A stretch of 64,000 bases of DNA from Thermodesulfobacteriota bacterium (lineage in GTDB: Bacteria; Desulfobacterota_D; UBA1144; Nemesobacterales; CSP1-2): contig DATMAT010000063.1 in the NCBI GenBank assembly GCA_035559815.1, positions 1 to 64,000 on the forward strand, read 5' to 3'. The notes below the pieces were generated by a model. That model was not told the origin of the DNA, ran no database searches, and saw only the letters and a list, made by a program, of their open reading frames with translations. Made by a program: the position numbers and the translations under genes. Below are positions 16,749 through 25,631 of the stretch, piece after piece. Position 1 is the first letter of the stretch. Every line of letters begins with the position of its first letter.

Positions 16749-18278
16749 ATGTTACTTCACGATCTATTTGCAGAAGCGCTCAAGAATACTCCCGATAAAG
16801 AGGCGATTATCTTTAAGGGCAGGTCAACCTCGTATCGAGAACTTTATGATTTGATGAATAGGTCGGCGCGCGCCCTTTTAAGCCTGGGCATTGTCCGCGG
16901 CGATAGGGTAGCTATTTTCATGGAAAACCGTGTCGAATTAGTCGAACTTTATTTTGCCTGCTTCAGAATTTGTGCTATAGCGGTTCCGTTAAACCACCGT
17001 TATCAAACCGACGAGGTAATCTATGCAGTCAATCACTGTGGAGCTAAGGTGCTGATAGCAGATGGAAGTTTATTTCCCAGAGCCGAAGGCATAAAGGATT
17101 CAGTGCAATCCCTTCAAGGGATCTACGTATTCGGCGATGAACCCACAAATATGGAAAATTCCTGGAGCAGGATTCTAAAAAATCTGCCGGAGAATGCGGA
17201 ATGGCCATTAGTCCAGGAGAACGACCCGGCAATGATTCTATATACCTCCGGCAGCACCAATAAACCAAAAGGGGTCACCCATACTCACGGTTCGATTTTC
17301 CATACCGCTTCGAGCCGTAAAATCTCGCAGTGCCTAACCGAAGAAGATGTCTCTTTGGCGGCCACGGCGATTTGTCATGCCGGGGCGTCAATTGGAGTGA
17401 CCTTCCCTACTCTATATGCAGGTGGTACAGTGGTCATATTAGAAAAAACCGACCCGGTTCTATTTCTCGAAGCCTTGATAAAGCACCGTCCAACCCGCAC
17501 CGTGATTCTCCCTGCGCAATTACTTGATGCAGTAGAACATCCCCAGGCCCAGTCGGTTGATTTTAACTGCCTCAAGGAAGTAGAATGCGGAGGAGACCAG
17601 ATATCGCATGATTTATATGAACACTTCAACAAGGTTGCCGGTTATGAATTGAACCAGCTATATGGTCTCACCGAATGCGAGGGTGCTTGCATAAACCCAC
17701 CGTTCGGGTTGATTAAGCGAGGATCAATAGGGAAGCCCAGGGAGGGCGTCGAAATTCGCCTAGTTAATCCGGATGGTAAAGATGTTCCTGATGGGGAGAT
17801 CGGAGAAATCCTGATTAAAAGCGCTTCGGTGATGATTGGATACTGGAATGACCCCGAGAACACGAAAAAAACATTCTTGGACGGCTGGCTCAGGACAGGC
17901 GATTTGGGGCGAAGGGATGAAGACGGCTACCACCATTTTAACGGAAGGATAAAGGAAGTAATCATAAAAGGCGGCTCAAACGTTGCACCCGGTGAAGTAG
18001 AGGAAGTAATCGATGACCACCCGGATGTGATTATAAGCGGGGTGGTCGGGACGCCCGACCCGCGCTACGGACAGCTTATACACGCCTTCATCGAATTAAA
18101 ACCAGGTTTAGAGAACCCTCCCGGAGAAAAAGAGCTTTCTGCCTACGCGGCCAAAAGATTGGCGGCCTACAAGGTGCCCGACCGCTGGACATTTGTCGAA
18201 GAACTCCCCAGGAACGAAGTGGGCAAGATTGACCGGAGAGGCTTACACGCGCTTGCGGCCAAGCTTGATTCTAAATAG
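16749..18278 (+). CDS. AMP-forming acyl-CoA synthetase (ANL family)
   Basis: The 509-residue protein has the ANL motifs in order: the phosphate loop YTSGSTNKPKGVTHTH near residue 164, QLYGLTECEG near 301, WLRTGDLGRRDEDGYHHF near 379, the hinge GRIKEVIIKGG near 400, and the catalytic lysine in EVGKIDRR near 496. Such enzymes activate a carboxylic acid with ATP and pass it to coenzyme A. Length and motifs fit medium- or long-chain fatty-acid ligases, but the substrate is not readable. It is cytoplasmic or membrane-associated and transcribed alone. Confidence 0.92.
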   Translation: MLLHDLFAEALKNTPDKEAIIFKGRSTSYRELYDLMNRSARALLSLGIVRGDRVAIFMENRVELVELYFACFRICAIAVPLNHRYQTDEVIYAVNHCGAKVLIADGSLFPRAEGIKDSVQSLQGIYVFGDEPTNMENSWSRILKNLPENAEWPLVQENDPAMILYTSGSTNKPKGVTHTHGSIFHTASSRKISQCLTEEDVSLAATAICHAGASIGVTFPTLYAGGTVVILEKTDPVLFLEALIKHRPTRTVILPAQLLDAVEHPQAQSVDFNCLKEVECGGDQISHDLYEHFNKVAGYELNQLYGLTECEGACINPPFGLIKRGSIGKPREGVEIRLVNPDGKDVPDGEIGEILIKSASVMIGYWNDPENTKKTFLDGWLRTGDLGRRDEDGYHHFNGRIKEVIIKGGSNVAPGEVEEVIDDHPDVIISGVVGTPDPRYGQLIHAFIELKPGLENPPGEKELSAYAAKRLAAYKVPDRWTFVEELPRNEVGKIDRRGLHALAAKLDSK

Positions 18279-18288
18279 TTTTACAGTT

Positions 18289-18426
18289 TATTAAGTTTCG
18301 TGATGAGTTGGAGGAACAGATTAAGTAGTCAAAAGAGGAAACCGAACTGTTGATGCAGGAGGTTCTGAGGGAAGCGTTTGAGGGAAAGGATATGGAAGAA
18401 AGCAATGCGGAAGTTTTTGTAGCTTA
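18289..18426 (+). pseudogene. Possible remnant of a short charged protein
   Basis: One frame is open from 18289 to 18426 except for a single TAG. It reads as a charged, helical peptide (FRDELEEQIK, stop, KEETELLMQEVLREAFEGKD). The codon choice looks coding-like, but no start or ribosome site is visible and I recognise no family. It may be the tail of a former small gene. Confidence 0.25.
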
Positions 18427-18459
18427 GTTGCTCTCAAGTAAAAACGCAAAGCCAGTAGA

Positions 18460-18741
18460 TTATACGTTCGGAGATGCCAGAGGATATTTCCTTTTAAAAC
18501 TCTCTAACAGTTCTCTAGAGTACATTCCAGCTTCGTCATCTTTTGATGCGATTTGCCCCAGAGTATTTGCAATACGGTTGCGAACATATAGAGGTGTATA
18601 GGTTGATCCTAAGTTGAAAGGAGATGCCATTAATAGATTTAGTGCAAGGGCCTCATTTGCAATAGCTGAGAAAGGTCTTTCAAACCATTTATCCTTTAGG
18701 TAGTTGGCTGTTTTTAGTAAATCATCTACGCCGCTGTTCAT
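18460..18741 (-). CDS. Hypothetical protein of 93 residues
   Basis: The product is soluble and mainly helical, with LLKTANYLKDKWFERPFSAI near the start. It has no motif I recognise. It lies 39 bases downstream of the 396-residue unknown gene on the same strand and probably shares its transcript. The ribosome site before the ATG is weak (AGGGG 2 bases away), so the start is uncertain. Position suggests it belongs to the cluster containing the AbiE-like pair; that is inference only. Confidence 0.5.
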   Translation of the reverse strand: MNSGVDDLLKTANYLKDKWFERPFSAIANEALALNLLMASPFNLGSTYTPLYVRNRIANTLGQIASKDDEAGMYSRELLESFKRKYPLASPNV

Positions 18742-18780
18742 AACCCCTTTGATGGTATTTATATTTCCTCCCCTGGCGCA

Positions 18781-19971
18781 TCAGGAACTGACCATCAAGG
18801 TTGTTGCCAATCCTCGCAAGTTAATAAGTATTCCACCCTGATAAGGAATTGTACTTTCACTCGATAACTTAAGACGTGCTCTGCTTGCGAGGTCATAACA
18901 ACGGGTTAAATTTTCATACCATAAATTTTCTTTTTCTTGTTTCTGGGCACGAGATAAGAAATTAGTTGCATACCAAATTTCTACATGATGCCTTTCGGAT
19001 ATATAAGACAAAACATCCTGGAAGCAATGATCAGCAGCTTCATAATCTCCCAATTCTTCTAGCTCTAGTCCTCTCTCCCAGCTTCTTTTAGCTCTTTTAT
19101 CTCCTATAGTGTCCCTTATAAATCCATACATTTTCTTGCTGCTATTATATGCGAGGATCGCTGCCATCATTTCCCAAGAATTTATAGTAAGTAAGTCCGC
19201 AGCTGCTTCGGAAGAAATTCCTAATTCACATAACCATTCATAAACTGAACCGCTTCCGCTGGGTAAATACGGTACGCCGGCAGGTGTCCAGAAGTCTCTT
19301 AAGGCTATATGATTAAACCATGCCATAACACCCTCTAGCTCATGTTTTTCGAACAAGTGAACTAAAGCTTCTATGTCGTGCCCATGTTCTATTCTATGAT
19401 ACATTCCTCCCACTGTCTCTTTTCCAGGCACTTTATCGATCCAAGTATTAATCTTTGTTAGTTGTTGAGCGTCGAAAAAAGTAGAAATGATTCTTTGCAA
19501 TGAAGAGGAATCGCTATCCATAACATCTCTTGATAGGCGGGCAAGCTCGAGTTCGTTTATTTTTAGACCCATTGCTACAGCGGCATAAATAGCGGACTGT
19601 ATTACTACGGGTGGTAATTTGTTTTCTTTCCACTCGTTCAGTAGCGAGCATTCACTCTTGATCAGCTCTATATCATCCTTAAATTTGAGTTTTACATTTC
19701 TTGGATAGACCTTAATTAATTCAGCTTTATCATCCAGGACTTCTTTTCCTTTATCCACTACAAAATCAACAGATGTATTTATTTTCTCTTTGGCTTCTTC
19801 AAAGTTTTTAGGTACGGCTTCCTTCACCGATTCTGAAACTCCTGAAACTGTTTTTTTAGCCTGTTCCCAAGCCCTTTTGAATGAAGAGAAATAATCTTTC
19901 TTATCTTTCTTTATTATTATCTTTTTGCCGATTTTCGTTTTCTTCGGATTGGTTTTTTTGTCATCCTTCAT
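18781..19971 (-). CDS. Unrecognised 396-residue protein in the AbiE-like cluster
   Basis: The first 75 residues are very basic, then amphipathic, with a lysine-rich tail (KKIIIKKDKKD) and a helical segment. The middle has glycine-rich and histidine-rich stretches (GGMYHRIEHGHDIEALVHLF near 190-210 and GVPYLPSGSGS near 240). The C-terminal 120 residues look like TPR-type helices (RSWERGLELEELGDYEAADH). There is no signal peptide. GGGGAGGT lies about 5 bases before the ATG. I recognise no family. The gene follows the AbiEii-like gene on the same strand after a 144-base gap, so a link to that system is possible. Confidence 0.7.
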   Translation of the reverse strand: MKDDKKTNPKKTKIGKKIIIKKDKKDYFSSFKRAWEQAKKTVSGVSESVKEAVPKNFEEAKEKINTSVDFVVDKGKEVLDDKAELIKVYPRNVKLKFKDDIELIKSECSLLNEWKENKLPPVVIQSAIYAAVAMGLKINELELARLSRDVMDSDSSSLQRIISTFFDAQQLTKINTWIDKVPGKETVGGMYHRIEHGHDIEALVHLFEKHELEGVMAWFNHIALRDFWTPAGVPYLPSGSGSVYEWLCELGISSEAAADLLTINSWEMMAAILAYNSSKKMYGFIRDTIGDKRAKRSWERGLELEELGDYEAADHCFQDVLSYISERHHVEIWYATNFLSRAQKQEKENLWYENLTRCYDLASRARLKLSSESTIPYQGGILINLRGLATTLMVSS

Positions 19972-20115
19972 AGCTTACCTCCCCAATTCTTCTCTTCTGA
20001 CATCACTTGTTTTCTCATTATAATTTAATTTCTCTATCCAGAGAATGCTTTTTAAATCTTCATCCAGATTTGAGTCCTCTTCAGGATCACACCCTTTGCT
20101 ATTAAAGATTCTTTT

Positions 20116-20976
20116 TTATCTTTCCTTAAGACCTTTTTTCAGAGCATTAAGTTGATTTAATCTTTGCTCAAATATTTTTTCTGAATCAATTTCACGAGCA
20201 GTCACTTGGCTCAAAAATCGAAACTGACCTTTATCGTCTGTTTCATTTTCAAGTATTTCTAGTAGTTTATTCTTAATATTATTATCTATAATTTTTGCTA
20301 TATCCCTCCCGAGTAGTCTGGCACTTGCTACAGGTAAAGTAAAATCTTCTTCTTCCAATATATCTGGATTTTTCTCATAAAGGTGATCTTCATTTCCAGC
20401 TTCCCAGTAATGATCAAATATTAGAATCAAATCTTTAGCGTCTTTATCACTCCCTGATGAGCGATCATTGAATGATATTAATTTCAAAATAGTCAAACCT
20501 GCAAGAGAAGCAACACGTATATCCAGTACCGGATCTGAACTTAATCTAACCATAGTAGCGCTTTTATATGCTTCTTCAAAACCTAATACATTTAAAATAG
20601 CTTCATCCTCTGGTGGCCATGTTATTTGATTGCCTTTGGTTTCAATATTACCGAAAGGAATAAAATCTATGGGGATACTATTATTGAAGAGAAACCTTTG
20701 AGATTCTCTTGATTTAGTAAATCTTCCCGTTTGGACTAAATCCTTTGATAATTTTTTATAATCTTCCCAGCTTGATACTTGTATTCCTATATCTATATCA
20801 ACTGTAGCTCTAGTTGTATTAATTCCATAACCATAGCTTAGGATCATATCTCTTGCCGAAGCACCTACAATGAAATACTTTATTCCGGAAGAATCGGCTA
20901 CCTTTGCTATGGTTTCGTAAATAGAAACCGTTAAAGGGTCAATCTTCCCCGATAAGTCTAGCAAGTTCTCGCTCAT
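20116..20976 (-). CDS. AbiEii-like nucleotidyltransferase (type IV toxin candidate)
   Basis: The 286-residue protein has the nucleotidyltransferase core: YFIVGASARDMIL near residues 34-46, then ATVDIDIGIQV with the DxD pair near 58-68, and a third acidic position in PIDFIPFG near 105. A lysine-aspartate segment SDKDAKDLILI near 177 matches the helical part of AbiEii-type enzymes. AbiEii toxins transfer nucleotides to target RNA and are held in check by AbiEi. The start lies inside the preceding antitoxin-like gene (38-base overlap). Housekeeping nucleotidyltransferase activity is the alternative. Confidence 0.75.
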   Translation of the reverse strand: MSENLLDLSGKIDPLTVSIYETIAKVADSSGIKYFIVGASARDMILSYGYGINTTRATVDIDIGIQVSSWEDYKKLSKDLVQTGRFTKSRESQRFLFNNSIPIDFIPFGNIETKGNQITWPPEDEAILNVLGFEEAYKSATMVRLSSDPVLDIRVASLAGLTILKLISFNDRSSGSDKDAKDLILIFDHYWEAGNEDHLYEKNPDILEEEDFTLPVASARLLGRDIAKIIDNNIKNKLLEILENETDDKGQFRFLSQVTAREIDSEKIFEQRLNQLNALKKGLKER

Positions 20977-21988
20977 ATATTATTTTGGCAGTTTCAGTAT
21001 TTCTGGCATCGCCAGTTGCAATTAAATCCGCGTAAATCAAAATTGGTGGAACTAAATCTTTATAAGGCCAGTTATACTCTATTTCCCAAAAAGCTTTAAG
21101 GATCTCAACGTTACCGTTTGGTTTCTTTGCAAGTTTCTTTTGTAGTAATAATCTTGTTGGATCGTTCTTTACATAAATAGTAACAATTTCTGGTCTCAAA
21201 TATTGGGTTGTTTTCGCCGCTGCTACTTCACCACCCCAATAGGCATCAAAATCTTGTATTTGAGTAAACTTCCACCATTCATCTTCATTGGCTTGGAATC
21301 TACCAAGCATTAATTTCGGTCTTAGGTTTTCAGGATAGGTTTCTGTCCATCGATCCAATAGTTTTCTCTTATTTATGAGCCTCCTGCCTCGCTTTTTAGT
21401 CCCGATTAAAAAGCCTGCCGCATTTAGGTCTCTTATTGCCCAGCCGACTGTTCCTAATGCAACTTTTGCTTTCTTGGCAATTTCTCTATATGGGGCATTC
21501 ACTAATTCCGGCTGACACAGAAAAGCAAATACGACCTTTAATCCTGTAGGTTGAAAAGCCCTTATCTTTCGTTTCTTAGTAAGAACTTCAATTGCTTGTT
21601 TATTACCCTTGATAAATATAAACACCGGAGGTTCATTTATATATGCGTTGCCCGCCATGTCGATGAAGGGTATATCCAATTTCCTTAATTGCTCAGCTAA
21701 ATTTGGGTTTATATAATCTGTAACAATTATTCTCTTTAGGTGGAACTGTGCAAATTTCGCAAGAAAGATTAAATGAATTTTGACTGGTGTAAGAAATTTT
21801 TCAATCTCAGCAACATATCTAATAACTTTTCCATCCACTGCTAGGCTAATGACATCAGCTTGGCGACCTTCAATATCTACTTCTCTCCCTTCAACCACAA
21901 AACCCAAGCCGGTTAATTTATTGAAAGCCTCTAAAGCTCTTTCAAGAATTTCAGCCTCTTTATTATGAGTTTCCTTTGGCATCACCAT
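20939..21988 (-). CDS. AbiEi-like antitoxin/autorepressor with winged-helix segment
   Basis: The 349-residue protein begins with a nuclease-like alpha/beta domain. A winged-helix stretch follows near residues 165-200 (YREIAKKAKVALGTVGWAIRDLNAAGFL), and a C-terminal domain contains WWKFTQIQDFDAYWGGEVAA. This layout matches proteins annotated as AbiEi-type antitoxins, which pair with an adjacent nucleotidyltransferase. The winged helix and the palindromic operators directly upstream support autorepression. The ATG is at 21988 with an alternative ATG two codons later; no clear ribosome site is seen. Confidence 0.72.
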   Translation of the reverse strand: MVMPKETHNKEAEILERALEAFNKLTGLGFVVEGREVDIEGRQADVISLAVDGKVIRYVAEIEKFLTPVKIHLIFLAKFAQFHLKRIIVTDYINPNLAEQLRKLDIPFIDMAGNAYINEPPVFIFIKGNKQAIEVLTKKRKIRAFQPTGLKVVFAFLCQPELVNAPYREIAKKAKVALGTVGWAIRDLNAAGFLIGTKKRGRRLINKRKLLDRWTETYPENLRPKLMLGRFQANEDEWWKFTQIQDFDAYWGGEVAAAKTTQYLRPEIVTIYVKNDPTRLLLQKKLAKKPNGNVEILKAFWEIEYNWPYKDLVPPILIYADLIATGDARNTETAKIIYERELARLIGED

Positions 21989-21992
21989 ACTT

Positions 21993-22116
21993 TGTTCACT
22001 TTATCCAGATGTTCATTATTAATGAACATATCAATTTAGTGAACATTTGTCAATAATAAATTTGTACACTATTATTTAATGTTCACAAATAATGAACGAA
22101 GATAAATAGTGAACAG
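21993..22116 (-). promoter_or_regulatory. Promoter and operator array of the AbiE-like pair
   Basis: On the minus strand TTGACA (plus 22048-22053) and TATGTT (plus 22025-22030) are 17 bases apart. A perfect 21-base palindrome at 22009-22029 with arms ATGTTCATTA covers the -10 box. Further half-sites are GTTCACT near 21995, AGTGAACAT at 22038-22046 between -35 and -10, an inverted pair GTTCA/TGAAC at 22081-22097, and AGTGAACA at 22109-22116. Repressor binding here would block the promoter. The AbiEi family is known to bind inverted repeats at its own promoter; that this protein does so is inferred. Confidence 0.75.
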
Positions 22117-22207
22117 AAATTTGGAATGTGTCTTAGTGGACGTCAACAATAGTCAGGAATCACAGTGAGTTAGACAAATAAGTGCGGAATTATATCCCTT
22201 TCCTTGC

Positions 22208-23215
22208 TCATTTATTGGCAGCCATAAAAGCATCAAGCTCGGCGATGTATTTCCGCTTCTCTGTCTCCGGCAGGAAACTGGCCTGAAAAGAGTTTTTGGC
22301 TAGACGGTAGATATCCTCCTTGGTTAGATTGAAAGTAGATTGAACGGCTAGATAATTATCCCCCACATAACCTCCGACATAGGCCGGGTCGTCGGAATTA
22401 ATAGTTACGAGGAGACCCTGGTCCATGAGATATTTGACGTTGTGTTTCTCCATGCTCGGGAAAACACACAACTTCACGTTGGAAATGGGACAGACCGTAA
22501 GAGGAATCTCTTCTTTAGCCAGTTCTTGCACCAGCTCCGTGTCTTCCACACAGCGCACTCCATGGTCTATGCGGAGGACCTTCAGCTTGTCGAGTGCTTC
22601 GCGGATGTACTCGGCCGGGCCTTCTTCGCCTGCATGAGCTACAGGTAGAAAGCCCGCTTGCCGTGCCTTCTCAAAAACCTGGGTAAACTTACCGGGAGGA
22701 TTACCCATCTCGTCGGAATCCAAGCCCACACCGATTATTTTATCCTTAAACGGTAGCGCTAGTTCCAGTGTGCTCATGGCGTCTTCACTGCTCAAGTCCC
22801 TCAAGAAGCACAGAATCAGATAGGAGGAAATATTAAGCTCTCTCCGCCCGTCGACCAACGCACCATATATACCGTCTATTACCGTCTCGAAGGGAATACC
22901 ACGCCTGGTATGAGTTTGCGGGTCGAAGAAGATCTCCGTATGCCTTACGTTGTCCTGAGACACCCGTTTGAGATAAGACATAGTTAGGTCGTAGAAATCC
23001 TCCTCATTTTTTAAAACCTGAGCACCAGCATAGTAAACGTCGAGAAAGGACTGCAGGTTTTCAAACTGGTAAGCCTGCTTTACCTCTTCCACCGAACGGT
23101 AAGGAAGTTTTATCCCGTTTCTCCCGGCCATCATGAACATCATCTCCGGCTCTAAGGTTCCTTCGATATGGATGTGAAGTTCCGCCTTTGGAATTTTTTT
23201 GGTGAAATCCTCCAC
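22208..23215 (-). CDS. Adenine deaminase-like enzyme (adenosine deaminase superfamily)
   Basis: The 335-residue protein has the superfamily zinc and catalytic motifs: [12 protein letters not shown] near residue 12, HAGEEGP near 196, RIDHGVRC near 218 and [11 protein letters not shown] near 274. The segments [11 protein letters not shown] and the final [10 protein letters not shown] fit the adenine-deaminase branch better than classical adenosine deaminase, so adenine to hypoxanthine is the likelier reaction. The start is GTG at 23215 with GGAGA about 8 bases upstream. It acts in cytoplasmic purine salvage and stands alone downstream of the AbiE promoter. Confidence 0.82.
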   Translation of the reverse strand: MEDFTKKIPKAELHIHIEGTLEPEMMFMMAGRNGIKLPYRSVEEVKQAYQFENLQSFLDVYYAGAQVLKNEEDFYDLTMSYLKRVSQDNVRHTEIFFDPQTHTRRGIPFETVIDGIYGALVDGRRELNISSYLILCFLRDLSSEDAMSTLELALPFKDKIIGVGLDSDEMGNPPGKFTQVFEKARQAGFLPVAHAGEEGPAEYIREALDKLKVLRIDHGVRCVEDTELVQELAKEEIPLTVCPISNVKLCVFPSMEKHNVKYLMDQGLLVTINSDDPAYVGGYVGDNYLAVQSTFNLTKEDIYRLAKNSFQASFLPETEKRKYIAELDAFMAANK

Positions 23216-23400
23216 GCGCTTTTCTCCGTTTTATTAAAATTTAGCGAAATTATGAGTCGAGAATAACATGGCGTCAATCTCAGCTTGTAGAAAGCAAATC
23301 TCTGGCAAGTTATTAATGTTTTGCTCAACAGTAGTAACACACCTAACGCTGTGCTAACCTTATTCATTGAAATAGTCTTTTGATCCTACTCCCCCTTGTT

Positions 23401-23483
23401 CTTCCCCACTTACTAAACCGGTCCTGAGCTTGGTCGAAGGGCCTGTGCTGATGAAGTCGAAGCAGGGGGAATTAAAGAGGGGA
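23401..23483 (-). repeat. ~85-base dispersed intergenic repeat, copy 2 (inverted)
   Basis: On the minus strand this reads like the copy at 15814-15900, with AATTCCCCCTGCTTCGAC, CAGCACAGGCCCTTCGACC and AGCTCAGGAC shared. It fills part of the 364-base gap between the deaminase start and the cupin gene. The rest of that gap (23216-23400 and 23484-23579) holds nothing I recognise. Confidence 0.8.
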
Positions 23484-23579
23484 TGCTTCCTCTTGTCCGT
23501 AATTGGAGCCATTTGATTAGTACCGGACGAACTCTTATGATCAATCTCTTATTTGGGACAAGCTTGATAGCGCTATTAT

Positions 23580-23879
23580 TCAGATGCAATCGGATAGATG
23601 TTCATCATCGATGTGAAAAGGCGGGGCGCTAATCACACAAAGACGGTTACTCTGCGTCGCCCCGGTGATCTTGTGATGGCTTCCTTTGGTGATAAGGCAC
23701 AGGTCATTAGCGCCCAGATGTTCAGTCCAGATTTTGTTTTCCTGGGGGTCGTAAAGCTCTAGCATTACTTCGCCGTCCAGGACGAAGTAAATCTCATCAA
23801 AACCTTTATGGTAGTGTGCAATAGTAGGTTTGATGTCTAAAGCGATGGCAACACCCAGCGGCTGATAATCAATGTATAC
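23580..23879 (-). CDS. Cupin-domain protein, start unclear (possibly truncated)
   Basis: About 100 residues form a single cupin barrel: AHYHKGFDEIYFVLDGEV with the first metal histidines, then a second motif around KGSHHKITG, and a tail PPFHIDDEHLSD. Small cupins are often isomerases, dioxygenases or sensors; the role here is open. No ATG, GTG or TTG lies near the expected N-terminus. The frame stays open into the divergent hydrolase gene, but that extension is antisense to a better gene. The 5' end may have been lost by rearrangement, or a CTG near residue 66 of the open frame is used. Confidence 0.6.
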   Translation of the reverse strand, partial: VYIDYQPLGVAIALDIKPTIAHYHKGFDEIYFVLDGEVMLELYDPQENKIWTEHLGANDLCLITKGSHHKITGATQSNRLCVISAPPFHIDDEHLSDCI

Positions 23880-23891
23880 TGTTAGCCGAAC

Positions 23892-24965
23892 ATGCGACTT
23901 TATGAAGAGGAAGAAATACGGATTGGCGGTGGCTTTCCATCTCTGATTAGATTTTTCCCCGGGGACGTTGCCAAACCCTTGGTCGTTTTTTTCCCCGGAT
24001 GGGCCCATTTGGGGAGAATCAGCTACGGCTTTCCTGGTTGTAACAAAGAGCACTTTCTAGCTCACTGGATTAATCGGAAGGGTTATCCTTTTTTGGCAAC
24101 GTCTTATCCAATCGATCACCCGGTCTACAGCAAGGTGTATCCCCACTTTACTTTTACCGACTGGGGAAAGATGGCCGCCGAGATTGTGGACCGGTTTATA
24201 TCTGAAAAAGGCCTCGGCAAAGATGTGATAGGCATAAGCTGGAGCGCCGCCGGGCAGGTGATAAGGCCATTCAACGTCGCCTGCAGTTCATTGGGAATAA
24301 AAGTCCTTTTCCACCTCGGTTTAGAATCTTCCCCGGCCCTCCAGATCCCGTCAGACCGCACAATCGGTATGAAGAAGACAGAAAAAAGCATGGTGTCACT
24401 GGAAGACTCTCATTACGATTTATTCTGGAAGGAAATAGAGGATCAAAATCACTTAAATAGCGATGATATCATCCCGAAGGAGGTTTACTTCAGGGGTTTT
24501 TTGGGAGACATTCCCGTAGCTCTAATGGGAACGAATGAGCGCTTCGAGAATGGCCAATTTGTTGTGAATATAGAAAAGAGCTTTGAGGATAAGAATTTCT
24601 TTGCCTTTACCGAGTACCCGCTGGTTGCCAACATCTCCGGAGATTCAAAAATAGCCCCTTACCATCCTCTAGTTGATAAAGGAACCTGGGGATTTCTGGT
24701 CACTCGAAAGATCTACCACGACTATTTTGTTAAGAATAAAGAGTGGATTTCTCAGGCATCGAACTCCGAGTTCAACGAATTTGTCGGCTATATCAACAAT
24801 CTTCCAAATCGCCTGTTAAAAGCGATTCCAGGAAATCATTTTTTACCCATAGGCAAGCACGGAGCGCAAAGAATTGCGGATTACGTTGAATATTTTGAGA
24901 ACGAGATAAATCTCATCAAACAGGAACTTGCCGCATTTTTCGGAATCAAGTCTCTAGAGGATTAA
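23892..24965 (+). CDS. Alpha/beta-hydrolase-like protein, unassigned
   Basis: The 357-residue protein has PLVVFFPGWAHLG near residues 30-42, which fits an oxyanion-region loop, and GISWSAAG near 117, which fits a nucleophile elbow (GxSxxxG) of the alpha/beta-hydrolase fold. A histidine late in the sequence (PGNHFLPIGKHG near 316-327) could complete a triad. No signal peptide is visible and no ribosome site precedes the ATG. The start lies within a few bases of the cupin gene, head to head. The substrate is unknown. Confidence 0.6.
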   Translation: MRLYEEEEIRIGGGFPSLIRFFPGDVAKPLVVFFPGWAHLGRISYGFPGCNKEHFLAHWINRKGYPFLATSYPIDHPVYSKVYPHFTFTDWGKMAAEIVDRFISEKGLGKDVIGISWSAAGQVIRPFNVACSSLGIKVLFHLGLESSPALQIPSDRTIGMKKTEKSMVSLEDSHYDLFWKEIEDQNHLNSDDIIPKEVYFRGFLGDIPVALMGTNERFENGQFVVNIEKSFEDKNFFAFTEYPLVANISGDSKIAPYHPLVDKGTWGFLVTRKIYHDYFVKNKEWISQASNSEFNEFVGYINNLPNRLLKAIPGNHFLPIGKHGAQRIADYVEYFENEINLIKQELAAFFGIKSLED

Positions 24966-25107
24966 GCAAAACAGTGCACATTCTGATTATAGATGATCTT
25001 CTCAGCCCGCTGATTTGCCCACTTTCACAGAATCTGGTAGATTCAAGCGTTGTATTTAGGTTAACAGCGAATCTGCAATCGATTCTATAAAGAGGAATAA
25101 CCAAGAA

Positions 25108-25476
25108 ATGAAAACATTAGAGGATATTCGCCAGGACAAAGACCTCCAATCTCAAATCCGTTGGGACTTAAAGCCCCGGGAAAGGTACCGGCGTACCGGT
25201 GCGGAAACCCTGGAAGAAATGGACCGGATTCAAAAGGAATTGGAAGCCCGGGTTGGCCATTATTTCTACATAGATGTACGGTATCAACAAGCCGCACTCT
25301 ACCTCTACGAAAATTACCCGGACGGCTCGGGCAAATTCGTCGCAGAAATAACGGAGATTCCGGAACAAATGCTTCGTGAAGCGGTGGAGGAAGCTGGTGC
25401 CGATTTGGAAAAAGACGGGCGATACCCTATAAACGACCCCATAAAAACCTGGCTAAAAAGCCGCCTGGCGGAGTAG
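25108..25476 (+). CDS. Hypothetical protein of 122 residues
   Basis: The product is acidic and soluble, with a helical N-terminus (KTLEDIRQDKDLQSQIRWDL) and a central YFYIDVRYQQAALYLYENYP. AGAGGAATAACCAAGAA precedes the ATG, giving a reasonable ribosome site. I recognise no family. It stands alone between the hydrolase and plsC genes. Confidence 0.6.
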   Translation: MKTLEDIRQDKDLQSQIRWDLKPRERYRRTGAETLEEMDRIQKELEARVGHYFYIDVRYQQAALYLYENYPDGSGKFVAEITEIPEQMLREAVEEAGADLEKDGRYPINDPIKTWLKSRLAE

Positions 25477-25570
25477 ATGACATAGATAATATCGTGTAAC
25501 CTTCCGTACCTACCGAAATCTACAGCGTTTAGGACTAGAACCCTAGCCCTACAATCGGATATGCTTTTTC

Positions 25571-25599
25571 TTGACAAGACCCTGGGTTAATGATTAATT
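25571..25599 (+). promoter_or_regulatory. Promoter upstream of plsC
   Basis: TTGACA (25571-25576) and TTAATT (25594-25599) are separated by 17 bases. The plsC ATG follows 33 bases later. Confidence 0.5.
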
Positions 25600-25631
25600 T
25601 AGCTTACAAGTAATCAGGCTAAAAAAAACAT

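Noticed and set aside
23880-24053. N-terminal extension of the cupin frame
   Set aside because: It is antisense to well-formed hydrolase codons (PLVVFFPGWAHLG) and does not resemble a cupin N-terminus.
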